A stretch of 64,000 bases of DNA from Phytophthora colocasiae (GCA_018806915.1 JAGKQI010000100.1:992001-1056000); one strand, 5' to 3'; shown: positions 41,597 to 53,068, counted from the first letter of the stretch. Notes: generated from the sequence alone by a model not told the origin. Program-made: numbers and translations.

Positions 41597-44500
41597 GTGT
41601 ATGCGATCCTAGAGGCTGAGGCTCGAGCATTCAAGACGGAAGATCAAGAGAGACCCGTTACGATATTCATTGACAACGGCAGTAGCTTGAATGGCGTAAC
41701 TGAGGATTTGGTGAAGAAGCTCGATTTAGATGTCACTGAAGGTGACATGATGCAAGTTGATCTTGGTTATGATCAAGTGGTGTATCGTCCTCGACGGACT
41801 GTAGAGATGTCTCTACAGTTACCAGGGTTTCCATTATCAAGTGGAACATTCCAAGTCATGCCAGTCCCAGAGGGTAAGGACGTTGTATTGGGCATGATGT
41901 GGTTGCGTGAGCAGAACCCGGATATTGATTGGATTACAGGACACGTAGCACCACGTATCAAAATGGAGAACACTCAGACCGTAACGTTGAGACTGCCGAA
42001 GAACCGCCCTGCTAGATGGGTAGCAGGACAACGCCGCGCAAGAGCAGCACAGAGCCGTGAGATCTTCAACTACTATCGAGACCATGGACACAAGGGCAAG
42101 CACGGAAGTACCAAGCTCATATCAACAAAGCAGTTCCAGCGCATGTTGCGCAAGGACAAGGATATTGAGGCAGTATTTGTCATCAATCCCCACGACTCTG
42201 AGAAGGCTGAACGCTTCAAGAGTCAAGGATGGGATGCCCTCAAGGACAATCCGGCATACGAGACGTTACGGAAATATGCGGATACGGTCTTTCGTACGGA
42301 GCTACCGAGTGAGACGCCGCCAGTTCGTGAAGGAATTGAACATGAGATTTTGCTCAAGCCGGGTACTACTCCGATTTCAGTGAAGCAGTGGCGTCAAAGT
42401 CCTGATTAGCGAAAAACGATCCAGGAGTGGACCAAAGAGATGGTTCAAGCCGGTATCATTCGACCAAGTACGTCATCGTTTTGCGCTCCGACTTTCTGTG
42501 TGAAGAAACCTGTCGGATGGCGTATTGTGCACGACTATCGCCAATTGAACTTGGCCACGATTTTGCCTGCTATCCCGATGCCTCGCAAAGAAGACACTTT
42601 CGACGCGATGGCCGGTAGCTACTGGTACTCGTGCATGGATCTACTCTGGGGTTATTACCAAGTTAAGCTACGTGAAGCAGACATACCATTCACGGCGTTT
42701 TCAACTCCAGACGGTCTTTTTGAATATCTCGTCACACCCATGGGACTTAGTGGTAGTCCGGGAACATTTAATTGTTTACTTCAGAAGGTTTTAAGGGATT
42801 TGAACGACGTGATGCGGATTTACTTCGACGACATCTACGTATACACGAAGGGTGAAGATGTGAACGACCACATCAACGCTTTGGACAGAGTACTCAAACG
42901 ATGTGAGGAGCAGAAGCTCTACATCAAACTGTCCAAATGCCAATTCTGCGTGGATGAGATTCCATGCATAGGCGATTTTGTCGGACGCAATGGCGTTCGT
43001 ATGGATCCTGACAAGATCAAGATTATCACCCAGTGGCCTGTCCCCAAGACCAAGAAGCAGATGGAGAGCTTCCTGGGGACTACAGTCTACGTTTCGAGAT
43101 TCTGTAAGGATTTTGCCCAGTTTGCAGGCCCTTTGCATGAATGCATTAAGGGAAAACGTTCTCGTGATGCTATCGAACTCGATGAGAACCAATTACGCTG
43201 TTTTGACGAGCTGAAGAAGCGCTTGTCATCACCTCCGGTTCTCAGTCTTCCAGACTTCTCGAAACCTTTCGGTATTCGGATGGACGCCTCAAATTTTGCT
43301 ATTGGGGGAGTCTTGTTTCAAAAGGAGGGAGAGTTGGAACATCCAATCGCCTTCACCGGCCGAAAGATGAAGTCTGCGGAGCTGAATTATCCTGTGCGCG
43401 AACAAGAGTTACTTGCGATTATGCACGCACTGAAGACATGGCGTGTATACCTACTCGACAAGCCGTTCATGGTGGAAACGGATCACAAGAGCATCGAGAT
43501 GATTCTTACGCAGAAAACAACGAATCGACGCATTGCGCGGTGGTTTAATGAACTTGCGGAGTTTCACCCCATGTTTAAGTGGATTCCAGGTGAGACGAAT
43601 GTAGTCGCCGATGCTATGTCGAGAAACCCGGAATTCGAGCACAAGGCAGCTCAAGTGAGCTTGAAAGAACTTCTGGACACAGCTCAAAATCGTGAAATTG
43701 TGGCAACCATGGTCGCGAACAATATGACCGTGGCACAGACCGCACAGAAGATGTACTCGTGGAACAAGGACTTGCAGGGACTTGTCAAGAAGCTGAAGCT
43801 TGGAGAAAAGGTTCAGCATTACTCGCTAAATCATGGCGTGCTGTATTATCAGACGCGTGAAGATGAGAGTCCTAGATTGTACATTCCCGATGACGAAGAT
43901 CTGAAGAATCGAGTCATTTGTGAGAACCACGATGCAGTTACGGCAGGCCACCCAGGATATTACAAGACCTATGTCGCAGTACGTGAGAAGTACTATTGGC
44001 CGAAGATGATGAAGTATATCCAGCGCTACGTGAACACTTGTGAAATGTGTCAGCGCAACAAGGCGAGGCAGACGAAGCCTCCGGGATTACTTCAACCGCT
44101 GGAGATACCTCGAGGTAGATGGGTCGACATTTCGATGGATTTTGTTGTGTCTCTACCTCCCAGCAAGGATGGCTCGAATGCCATCATGGTCATCGTGGAT
44201 CGATTGACCAAGCGTGCAAAGTTTATTGCTACGCAGATGACAGACAGCGCAGAGAGAACTGCGAATTTTTTCATGAAGAGTTATGTAAGAGATCATGGCC
44301 TTCCGAAGACGATTGTGTCTGATCGTGACTCCAAATTTACGTCCAAGTTTTGGCAGGCTGTTATCACTGCTATGGGAACGCAGCATAATCTGTCATCGGC
44401 ATTTAGACCGCAGACGGATGGACAAACGGAACGTACAAACCGTTTTATCGGAGACTATATCCGAGGAGTCATCAACCCAGCCCAGAATGATTGGGATGAG

Positions 44501-45202
44501 TTTCTTCATTTGGCAGAGTTCGCCTATAATCGGCGATTTCATGCTACTATTGGCATGTCGCCGTTTGAAGCGGATCTTGGATATATTCCATACATGCCCG
44601 ATGATATAGCATCGGATCCGGAGTTCAAGAAGTTGGAGAAAGCAGCAAAAGAGTTCTTACTCCGACAGGAAGTGTTCCTCAAGGTCGCGCAAGACCGTAT
44701 GAGTGAAGCACAGGAACGCATGAAGCATTATTACGACAGAAACAGACTTGTCCAAGACTTCAACATTGGCGACATGGTGCTACTAGATGGAAAGAATCTG
44801 GATATCCGTCACAAGGGGAACGCGCAATCAAAGAAGTTTGCTCCTCGATTCATTGGACCTTTTCCAGTTCAAAAGATGGTGTCTCGCGACTCGTATGAAT
44901 TGGGATTATCAAAGGGTCTCAAACTGCACCCAGTCTTCCATACTTCACTGCTGAAGCCGTACCGCAAAGACTCCAAGCGCAGGCAGAAGGTGAACAAGGT
45001 TGTGCTAGCCGACGGAACAGAAGGGCAACTGGTTGAAGCTGTGGTTAACCACCGTAAGTACAAAGGGAAAACGCAGTACAAAATTTGGTGGCTTGGTGAA
45101 ACCAAGAAGGACGCAACGTGGGAACCAGTGGAGAACCTGAAACAAATACCAGGCCTCATCGACCTCTATTGGAAGTCCAAGAAGAGAGACAAGCCCTTGT
45201 AA
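41597..45202 (+). pseudogene. Gypsy-2 pol with in-frame stop
   Basis: The frame follows on from the zinc knuckle. Protease (TIFIDNGSSLNGVT), then a TAG at 42407..42409 after RQSPD, then the same frame continues with reverse transcriptase (WRIVHDYRQLNLATILPAIP, YFDD box IYFDDIYVYTK), RNase H (RMDASNFAIGGVLFQ), integrase with HHCC finger (CEMCQRNKARQ) and DDE residues (WVDISMDF, IVSDRDSKF, QTERTNRF), and a chromodomain-like end (VEAVVNHRKYKGKTQYKIWW, TWEPVENL). The stop probably arose from a Gln codon. Everything after it is open, 920 codons, so decay is recent. Confidence 0.9.
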
Positions 45203-45230
45203 GTGGTGGCCCTTTCTCAAAAGGAGATCA

Positions 45231-45820
45231 TGTGACGTAGTGGTTCAACAGCCACTACGCCAAGAGTTTGAGATCAGCTGGCCGGATTATTCTGGCTCAG
45301 CGTAATCTTGAATTTTCACATTTTCATATGTCTACGAGTCTATTGGCTATATGTGGTTGCAGTTGCCACTTCAACAATTCTTATACGTCTTTTCATTGGA
45401 TGTAAATCCTCAGGATTGGCAACATTCCAGTTACCATCCGGATATTTTGATTATGGGACGCTATGGGAAAATTCTGGCTCAGCCACGCCGAGGCTTCGCA
45501 GGATTTCATTGGCAGAGAAAGATAGTAGCAGGATTTGAGAAAGATAGTTTTTAGGATAGGACCTGGATACTTGGGTGCGTGTCTAGTCACCAAGGTTGGT
45601 TGCGAGGCAAATACTAGCTAGCACCAACAAAACTAACTCAATCAATCACTTCTCAATTTTCATTCTTCTGTTCAAGTCAACTCCTCCAGCAAGACCACGA
45701 CTGCAGCGCCGCCGCTGCCCACTCGACTCCGCCTCCGACTCGCCACCGCCTCCGACCTCAACTCTTCGTCAAGGCCGCCAACGACTGCTTCCTCCGTTTG
45801 GCTGGCCCTAGAACGTCACA
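45231..45820 (+). repeat. 3' LTR of Gypsy-2
   Basis: 590 bp, matching the 5' LTR except two small deletions and CCTAGAACG in place of CTGAGATCG near the end. The purine-rich AAAAGGAGATCA just upstream is the likely polypurine tract. Confidence 0.92.
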
Positions 45821-46081
45821 ACATCTCTACCGGGGGCTGGCCAAGAGACCACGGGTCTTTCAACGATGACCTTCTTCGTCTCGCACGGAATGACCTACGT
45901 TCCTCTCGGCTTCCGCGCGAAGGAACTGTTCAACGTGGAAGAGGTCCACGGCGGTTCCCCGTGGGGAGCAGGCACCATTGCGGGTCCTCAGAGCGACCGA
46001 CAGGTATCGAAGATCGAAAAAGACATTGCTGTGATCCAGGGGAAATCTTTCGCCAAAGTGACGAAGAAGCAATCGGCTTAG

Positions 46082-46851
46082 GCCTCGACAGTGAATCGAG
46101 AGAATCGATCACTTCTTCTTAGAACTAGAGACTTCACTACAGCAGGGATATGGGAGTTTCTACTTCGAATTATACAAACGCTGAATGACCGTTAGGAAAT
46201 GAAAGTGACTCGCTTCCTTGTTCATCGTACGTATTATGGGAACCTCAAGAACGTGTGTATACACAGTATGATCAGATCATATCAATGGTATACAATGTCT
46301 TGTTTGCTTCGCTATGCTATGATATGATATGATGGTTTGGTTCATACCTACATGCACCAGGTAAGAACTTATATGACGGGTTGTTCATAAAGCCACGTTC
46401 AAGACATCAGACTTGTCTATTATCAAGTACTGATTGCAAGACGTCTGGTATGGTATGCCTGAAGCCCAGCCACTAGCACCGGATTTTGTTTATCTGCCAC
46501 TGATGACTTGGTATTTACTTGCTATGGATTCTCTCTTGGCTGTGCTCGGAACTTGTAGCCTCGTGCCGTTGACCCTTGATGATCTAGCACATTCGAGAAA
46601 CTGTTTCTATCTACAGACTGGTAACCAGTCCCATAGAAAGGAGTTGTCACATTTCGATGCACGTTCGAATCGAACTTCGATACCATTCGAGAACATAACC
46701 AGACGCAAAAGTTGAAGTGAAAGATCGCAAAAAGCTACTTTGCCTCAAGTGTCATTTCCGAATTTGCCAACTACAACGCAAAGCCAACAAACAAGCCAAG
46801 GCTAGTTAAGCCCAAACCAAACCAAATCCTCCCTATCAAGACTAACCGACC
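46082..46851. promoter_or_regulatory. Interval between wrbA copy 4 and MLF copy 4
   Basis: No gene. It is the mirrored equivalent of 37140..37893. It holds the wrbA 3' flank, an empty Gypsy-1 target site (CAAGTACTGATTG at about 46426) and the MLF upstream region with the palindrome at 46617..46629. A short extra piece (CGAATCGAACTTCGATACCA region) is specific to this copy. Confidence 0.5.
46617..46629. promoter_or_regulatory. Conserved palindrome upstream of MLF copy 4
   Basis: ACTGGTAACCAGT, conserved as in the other three copies although the next bases (CCCATAGAAAGG) differ. Confidence 0.4.
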
Positions 46852-47604
46852 ATGTTCAGCTCGTGGGATCTCGTCCGACCGCGCTTCTGGCACCCCATGT
46901 CGTCGCTGGAGCAGTCCATGATGGAGCTCGAGCACATGACCGACCTCATGAGCCGTCCGCGCTTCCCGTTCGACATGAACAACGAGATGCTCCTGGCACC
47001 CAACAACCAGGACGACGACGACTTCTTCCGAGACCTGCCGGTGCTGGCGCGCGAGAAACAACAACCGGCGACGCAGCAGCAAAGCGCGCCTGTGGAGCAA
47101 GTACCGGTGGACAAGGAGACTGTCGCATCAGCAGCAGCCAAGACCGCCCGTGACAACGACCCGAACAAACGGACCAACGAGAACGACCTTCACCGCCGTG
47201 CCTTCTCGTCCTACTCCTTCAGCAGCTCATCCGTCCTGGACGACAAGGGGCGACAAGTGACCAGCACACGCCGTCGCTACGAAGACTCAACTGGTCGCCT
47301 CAAAGCTGTGCACGAGCGCCAGGTTGAAGGCAAGACGCTGCGCAGGACGTGGAACCGCTCGGGTCCCGACGATAAAGGTCAGCACGAGGCCATGTGTTCG
47401 AGCGGCTCACCTGACGAGTTCGAGGCGCTGTGGCAGCAGACGCCCTTCGGCGCGGCGCAGAAGAAGGCCATCAAACAGCAGGAACAGCAGCAACTGGAAC
47501 TGGACCAGGGACAGCAGAAGCAGAAGCAGAAGCAGAAGCAGAAGCAGAAGGCGACCACGGCCAACTCGAAGACCGAGACGGAGGAGGCGCCGATGGAAGA
47601 GTAA
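46852..47604 (+). CDS. MLF-family protein, copy 4
   Basis: 250 residues, the most divergent copy: it has lost two Gln in the LAREKQQPATQ stretch and reads SAPVEQVPVDKE, AKTARDN and NENDLH where copies 1-3 read ETPVQQVPMDKE, AKIARDN and NEIDLH. The MLF core and long QK repeat are unchanged. It lies next to the intact VPS9-like gene, so it sits at the probable ancestral position. It is convergent with that gene, 245 bp apart. Confidence 0.8.
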   Translation: MFSSWDLVRPRFWHPMSSLEQSMMELEHMTDLMSRPRFPFDMNNEMLLAPNNQDDDDFFRDLPVLAREKQQPATQQQSAPVEQVPVDKETVASAAAKTARDNDPNKRTNENDLHRRAFSSYSFSSSSVLDDKGRQVTSTRRRYEDSTGRLKAVHERQVEGKTLRRTWNRSGPDDKGQHEAMCSSGSPDEFEALWQQTPFGAAQKKAIKQQEQQQLELDQGQQKQKQKQKQKQKATTANSKTETEEAPMEE

Positions 47605-47849
47605 AGTGATGTTCACCGCAGTTTCAGTAGGTGGTGGACGGCAGTCGCGGAAGTCGCCAACGCGAAGCCTTGCCGCCCGTTTGCTATCGACTGCGGGGTG
47701 AAACTGGCCAGCACCGCCAACTGCGTGAACATGTGCAAACACGACGAAGGAGCCGACGCGAGAATGAAGCTCAGCAAAGCGCACAAGTCGTCCGTCGTTC
47801 TACATATACATGTATGAGTAAAGTCAATAAATAAGTATTTAGCTCTAGA

Positions 47850-49268
47850 TCAATGTTTTGGATCCACGTACATATTCAACTGCTCCGGAGCAGGTTGATG
47901 CTCTTCTGGTTGAGACTCGTAGAATAACTTGATCGCTCGATCAATCTCCTCGCAGACTTGTGACAGCCGTTCCAGCTTCGCGTATGGAGATCTCTCGGAC
48001 GTCAAATTATTCATGTGATGAATGGCAGCATTGTAGTGGCGTAAAGTCAAAAGCCGTCGCTCATTCCCATCCGCAACAACCTGCTCTTCTTGTGCGCCAG
48101 ACCAACTGCCATCCAGTCGGAACAGTGGCTTCACCTCAAAGAACTCGAGAGGGTTTGTACGTGCGACTTCTGCAACGTCTTCGACAATGGCGTCTTCTCG
48201 CTGGAACGAGGCAACGTACAGACCATGCAACGCAGGCTGTAGTGCATCAAAAAGAGCTCCTAGTACGCTCCTCTGGACCGCATCGCGTTGTGCCTCACTG
48301 GTCTGCAAGAACGGGTACTTGAACAGTACAACCTGTGCCAACATGGCTGCAAACTGCGTCACATCCGCAGCAACAAGCGGCAGAGCGCACGTCACTCGAT
48401 CCACCGATGCCTCTCCTCTCCGTACGCCAATGCCCTGGCCTCCATACTGCAGAAATTCAGCGTAGCAGCCCTGGAAAATGTTCGCAAAGGCCTGCAGTAG
48501 GTGCCTCAACGAGTGGTGCATCGACGTCTTCGCCACCGTTTGGCCATTGTGCTGAGGCGCAGTTAGCACCAAAATCCCGTGCAGATGCTGCTGAATCGCG
48601 CTCGTCCTCTCACCCTCCCGCTTTCCTCGAAGATACTTCATTTGCTCCGTAAACTGCTCATCTGCAGCACGTCCGAGGTAGTCTCGTTCCTCCATGGGCA
48701 GATCCTCCAACAGCCTCGTCCAATTGACCTTTTCATCAGCAGTTTCGAGTTCTACAGCACTGCTTTCCACCACAAACTTCAACTTGGTTGTCATTTGCTG
48801 TACGGTCACTCGCCAACGTCTATCAGCCTCATTTCCAATCTCTTCTGAGTCTCTGAATGTCGCTATGATATTCTGTTGGACTTGTTCGAACTTCAGAACG
48901 AGATTATCCAGTCTCCGGTTGATTGTTGTTTGTCTTGCAGCCGTGAGCTCCTTCACCACTCTATTCCGTCGTTCCAGACGTGCATCTTCCTCTGCCAAGT
49001 ATTGCAATTGTTCAGCAGTGAGCAGTTCCTCATCTGAACGAGGGGTTATTGGTGTATAGGGGTTATTCAGCTTTTGGTCCTGCCGGAGACCGAGATGCTG
49101 TGTCGCCTGGGACAATAATTGCTCGGTCACTTGCTGCACCAACGCGGTAGTAGGTGTAGGAGATACAGAAGAGGTTAGAGATCGGCGTGGTGAGGAATGA
49201 ACCGTAGTAGACGGCATGTAGGCCAGCTCGTTGCTGGCCAAGTCCATGAGCTCTTCCTCCAGATCCAT
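47850..49268 (-). CDS. Coiled-coil protein with VPS9-like C-terminus
   Basis: 472 residues when started at MDLEEEL, the start that is conserved with the left-arm remnant (an upstream ATG would add 37 residues not kept there). An acidic N-terminus is followed by coiled-coil helices (LTAEQLQYLAEEDARLERRN), then a globular helical region. The last 120 residues (ALFDALQPALHGLYVASFQ to SERSPYAKLERLSQVCEEID) resemble the end of a VPS9 Rab5-exchange domain, where a KL-rich helix of this kind is typical. The match is weak, so the function, Rab activation in endosome traffic, is tentative. The left copy is a deletion pseudogene, so this is the only complete one here. Confidence 0.6.
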   Translation of the reverse strand: MDLEEELMDLASNELAYMPSTTVHSSPRRSLTSSVSPTPTTALVQQVTEQLLSQATQHLGLRQDQKLNNPYTPITPRSDEELLTAEQLQYLAEEDARLERRNRVVKELTAARQTTINRRLDNLVLKFEQVQQNIIATFRDSEEIGNEADRRWRVTVQQMTTKLKFVVESSAVELETADEKVNWTRLLEDLPMEERDYLGRAADEQFTEQMKYLRGKREGERTSAIQQHLHGILVLTAPQHNGQTVAKTSMHHSLRHLLQAFANIFQGCYAEFLQYGGQGIGVRRGEASVDRVTCALPLVAADVTQFAAMLAQVVLFKYPFLQTSEAQRDAVQRSVLGALFDALQPALHGLYVASFQREDAIVEDVAEVARTNPLEFFEVKPLFRLDGSWSGAQEEQVVADGNERRLLTLRHYNAAIHHMNNLTSERSPYAKLERLSQVCEEIDRAIKLFYESQPEEHQPAPEQLNMYVDPKH

Positions 49269-49407
49269 GATTAACCGCAAAAGTAACGTTTGGCTTGATA
49301 AGTTAAATGTCAAGTTAAATAGATCAAATAACTGGTAGTTCAGTGCCGTAACGGTTATTTTATACCCATTGGTTTTCATTCATTTAACCTTTTCCTAGTG
49401 AGGAGAG

Positions 49408-50344
49408 ATGACGACGACCTTGAAGCCTCGCGGACGTCCGCCTTCCGACGGCAACTGCATCGTGTGGACGGAGCCCCTGGTCGAGAACCTCCTGCGGCTG
49501 AGGTTTGAGACGTACTCGGATCCCAGTGCTAGAGGCAGCAAGCTGACGCGACACTCGTGGCCGAAGGTGGCGGCTCAGCTCACGGAGCTGAACAATGGAG
49601 ACGAAGTGTCTGTGCAACAATGCCGCAATAAGGTACAGCAGCCTTGCGTCGAACGAGGGGGTGGTATTTTGTGGTTATTTCGTGAATGAGAGGTTAACCT
49701 GTCTTCTGGCCGTTAACCCTTTCTAGCTGAAGGTGATAAAGAAGAAATGGCTGGCTTACCATGCTGGTCTCTCGCCGGAACCAATGTGCGTGGCTCTAAT
49801 GGATGCGTACTGGAGCGGTGAGACCCACGAAGCCATGATGAACGAGTCGCCGCGTCAGTCGAGGCCGAGTCCGGAGTATCAAACACCAGCGAAGAAGCCT
49901 CGGTTATCCCTCACAAGTCCACCCTCAACATCGTTGACAACCATCGCCCCAGCTCCTGCACAAGTCTCACTGACACCTGAACCCTCGGTATCGTCGGCCT
50001 CGACTGCAGCTCCTACGCAGACGACAGAAGTCGCGTCTCCAACTTCTTCGACTGCTTCGCCAGCCGTTGCTGGTACTGGAAACGTCACTGACACGTCAAC
50101 CCAGGTGATGGAGACCTCACAGGGTTTTACAGCTACCGCAACTGCATCTGCTGTAGCTCAACCTGTTGAATCCGAAGACGCTCACTCTGGGGGAAATACA
50201 GACTTGTCGAAGCTCGAGAAACTCATTGATGATCGGTTTGCGAAGGTGCTGGATCGTCAAGACAAGCAGTTGAGGCTCGCAGAGGAGCAAAACCAGCTAA
50301 TGGCACTGATTCTGGCGGCGTTGCAGCGTCGCGAGCACCCTTGA
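49408..50344 (+). CDS. Myb/SANT-like protein, right copy
   Basis: Two exons, 49408..49632 and 49727..50344, with a GT-AG intron, 280 residues. The domain order equals the left copy: Myb/SANT-like N-terminus (WTEPLVENLLRLRFETYSDP, QQCRNK then LKVIKKKWLAYHAG), Ser/Thr/Pro-rich middle, C-terminal coiled coil. The start here is MTTTLKPRG, four residues longer than the left copy because the region before the start codon differs. It is divergent from the VPS9-like gene, 139 bp apart. Confidence 0.72.
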
Positions 50345-50447
50345 AGTCCTGGAGTAAGTTTTTATATCGTTGGTACGTGTACGAGAGGAAGAATTCGCCT
50401 AAGGAATGGAGAAATCGTCCACTTGATACGTGTTGATATCTTTCACG

Positions 50448-52133
50448 ATGCTCTCCAAAAGGTCGCGACTTGCAATGCTGAGGCGTGCACTGCGACCATG
50501 GAGTCTGCCGTTCATAGTTACGTGGTGGCTGCTCTCCTGTAGCACAGTTGTCGGTGTAAGAGCCATTGTGTTCTCGTTGATCCACTTAGCTCAGTCAATA
50601 ACGCTGTGGTTTGTACTTTCGTTGCTAGACTTCGTCTTCCACTGTGTATTTTCGCCAACAAAGTGGCGGCTCCATCTTCTCTATCGACGGACGCGATGGA
50701 ACGCAGACAGAACTCGAAGGATCCAGTGGATATGCGCGTTTCGTAGGTTTAGCGCTTCATCGACGCAATGAACGGCTTTATTGGAGCGATGGGAGAGCTA
50801 TCAACAGTGCAAAAGCTGCTGATGGTTCTGATACTAAAGTTGTTGTTGGAGCCCTTGCTCGAGTCGTTTGGGTTGGATCAAACTTTGGCCAGACACGAGA
50901 AGATCTACAGGAGCTGACGGTTAAGAGTACGTCATGTGTGAGTATCGTTTCCTGGTCCCCTGGGCGTGTGGAGTGTCTGGTTGGGCTGCCTTTGCGCTTC
51001 CAAGTTGATCTTGTGAGTGGAGACGACTGCAGTATCCGAACTAATCACGGCTCAACGACTGGAATCGCTCTCAACTACAATGAGATGCTGGCTTCTGGAA
51101 CTCCTTTGCCCATCGTAGAGCGGGTCGACATCGACACTAGCTTCGTCCTCCCTCACGCTCTAACAGTCGACGATCACCAAGGACAAGAGTGGTTGTACTG
51201 GTCCAATTCAGCGGATGGTACGATATACCGAAGCAGTTTGCAATCGAGTGCTATCGAGGTGCTGCAGCGTCACTGCTGGAGTGTGCGTGGCTTAGTGCTG
51301 AACAGGATTGAAGACTCTGGGGAAGGACGAGTGTCTCTCTTGTACTCACTTGAGGATAAAGGATCCATCTCCAGCATTCAGCTGCCTCCACCAAGCACGT
51401 CCATCACTTCCCCACTGCCCGCAGAAGTGGTTCTAAGTGGTTTGAGATCACCACGAGGTTTGGCCATGGACTGCACGACCCAAATTGTTTTCTTCACTGA
51501 GAAAACTGGTCGAATCTTCGAAGCGCGTTTTGGCAAACCCATGCCAGTCCGTCAGCAATCTAATCGTCTTCCAGATGACGCTTCTATCGTTGCTCCTGAT
51601 GTGGAGATACGTCGAATTGTGACACGATCATCAATGACGAGGCTGGACGGTATTGCTGTCGACTCCAAGTAAGTCCTGATAGTCTGGTTAATGTTGGGAT
51701 CTGATCTAACGGTGTTTATTCAAAGGTATCTCTACTGGTGCGAGAGCAACACAAATACTGTGGCAAGAGCTTTGCGTCGAGATTTCCAGCGCCAAGTGGT
51801 CGTTGGTGGCACTGCCAACTCAATGCTGAGGTTTGTTACGCTGGTTTTGTCTCGTGTTATTGATTTAGCCCCTTGTTGCAATTGTTGATAATTATCTTTT
51901 ACTGCTGTAGTTGGCCTCGTGGAATCGTTCTCGAATCGGATGATGGCGACGCGAACGAACTCCAGCAGAGTTTCTACTATTCAGAGTACACGGGTCGCAT
52001 CTCCAGAGGAGCTTCACAGACGATCGTTATCAATTCACTCTCAGCACCAGCCATGCAGTATTTGGACAGCATAGTGCAGCAGTCAGCAATAGATGGAGGA
52101 GGGGACCACGTCTACTTTTACGCCTTGGAATAG
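50448..52133 (+). CDS. YWTD (LDLR class B) beta-propeller protein, right copy
   Basis: Exons 50448..50555, 50629..51668, 51726..51830 and 51911..52133; 491 residues, same splice pattern as the left copy. The N-terminal hydrophobic segment (FIVTWWLLSCS) should direct export. Propeller repeats are RLYWSDGR, WLYWSNSAD, RLDGIAVDSK joined to YLYWCESN, and SWPRGIVLE. The few differences from the left copy (for example QVDLVSGD for QLDLLSGD) are scattered, and both frames are open, so both may be functional. Confidence 0.85.
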
Positions 52134-52411
52134 ACCCAAGATAGTTGGGTCTACAGTCTGGTTCAGGTTATTACTGGAGATCAGGTAAGGTTTGGAGGCA
52201 ATAAGCCTTAGATATCGGCGCCAGCTCCAATGAAAGCGCCTAAATATACTGCAAGTATCCCCGCTTGGATACTGTTGAAGTACGCGAATGAATGAAAATG
52301 GCATCGTGAATTGATGTCCTTGTGTCTTCTTCATCTCGGCCAACAACTCACTCATCAACTTGCAGTGCAACAGCCAACTCCACCAGCAACACTAACGCCC
52401 AAGACCGAACG

Positions 52412-53068
52412 ATGATTTCTTTCTCCAAGACTTCGCTGGCCTTTGTGCTCTTCCTCGGTGCTATCTCAACAGAGAACGCCACTGCAGACAACCTCCGCCA
52501 TGAATCACGAAACCTTGCGGCCACGTATACGTCCACCAGTCAGTACGCGGGTAGTATGTTGGCCAGTGTTAATGCTCAACGTGCAGCTCAAGGACTTCGT
52601 CCTCTCTGTTTGAACACGAAGCTGATGTCCGCTTCAAAGGGTCACTCGGTCGACATGGCGTCCAAGAACTACATGAGCCACACCGGATCGGACGGATCAA
52701 CGATGTCCATGCGAGTCACAGCAGCAGGGTACAAGTGGACGCGAGTAGCGGAAAACGTTGCTGCTGGTCAAGTGAACGTGGCTGCAGTCATGAAGTCCTG
52801 GATGAACTCTCCCGGTCATCGTGCCAACATCCTGGGAGACTACACTATGCTTGGCACCGCCTACGCCTACAACAGTGGCAGCACGTACCGTCACTATTGG
52901 ACGCAGAACTTCGGCAAGGGAAGCACCGAGTCCTGCAACTTCGAGGACGTCGAGTACGATGACACTCCACTGCCAACTCTGAATATCACGACAGATCCGA
53001 CGGACAGCCCTGCTGTGGTGCTGCAGAACGACGTGAATGCTACTGCGCAACAAGCTACGACAGTGTAG
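52412..53068 (+). CDS. Secreted CAP/SCP domain protein (CAP-2), right copy
   Basis: 218 residues from the ATG that begins a signal peptide (MISFSKTSLAFVLFLGAIST). The CAP blocks are unchanged from the left copy (SHTGSDGS, AENVAAGQ, SPGHRANIL). Substitutions are D to A in NVAAVMKSW and several in the acidic Thr-rich tail (YDDTPLPTLNITT). It is tail to tail with CAP-1, 78 bp apart. Confidence 0.88.
   Translation: MISFSKTSLAFVLFLGAISTENATADNLRHESRNLAATYTSTSQYAGSMLASVNAQRAAQGLRPLCLNTKLMSASKGHSVDMASKNYMSHTGSDGSTMSMRVTAAGYKWTRVAENVAAGQVNVAAVMKSWMNSPGHRANILGDYTMLGTAYAYNSGSTYRHYWTQNFGKGSTESCNFEDVEYDDTPLPTLNITTDPTDSPAVVLQNDVNATAQQATTV

Larger units (their letters stand above)
39296..45820 (+). mobile_element. 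Gypsy-2, chromodomain-type Ty3/Gypsy retrotransposon
   Basis: 6525 bp with LTRs of 595 and 590 bp beginning TGTGACG and ending CGTCACA. A 5 bp target duplication ACATC flanks it (39291..39295 and 45821..45825). The three other wrbA copies provide the empty site. LTRs differ by a 4 bp and a 1 bp indel and three substitutions near the 3' end. Gag carries a one-base deletion and pol a TAG stop, so this copy looks defective. The pol C-terminus has a chromodomain-like module, as in chromoviruses. Confidence 0.93.
38946..46081 (+). pseudogene. wrbA-type quinone oxidoreductase, copy 4, split by Gypsy-2
   Basis: The 5' part (38946..39295) and 3' part (45826..46081) total exactly 606 bp, one open frame of 201 residues once the insertion and one ACATC target copy are set aside. 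It has the usual WrbA length and motifs: an N-terminal flavodoxin P-loop (IIYYSVYGHAAKLAES), GFPTRFG, GQETTG, the HGM block and GGSPWGAGTI. The G-run here is GGGGGTGG, the only one in frame among the four copies. Gypsy-2 interrupts codons for FSTS about residue 117. It was therefore the last readable copy before the insertion. Confidence 0.92.
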
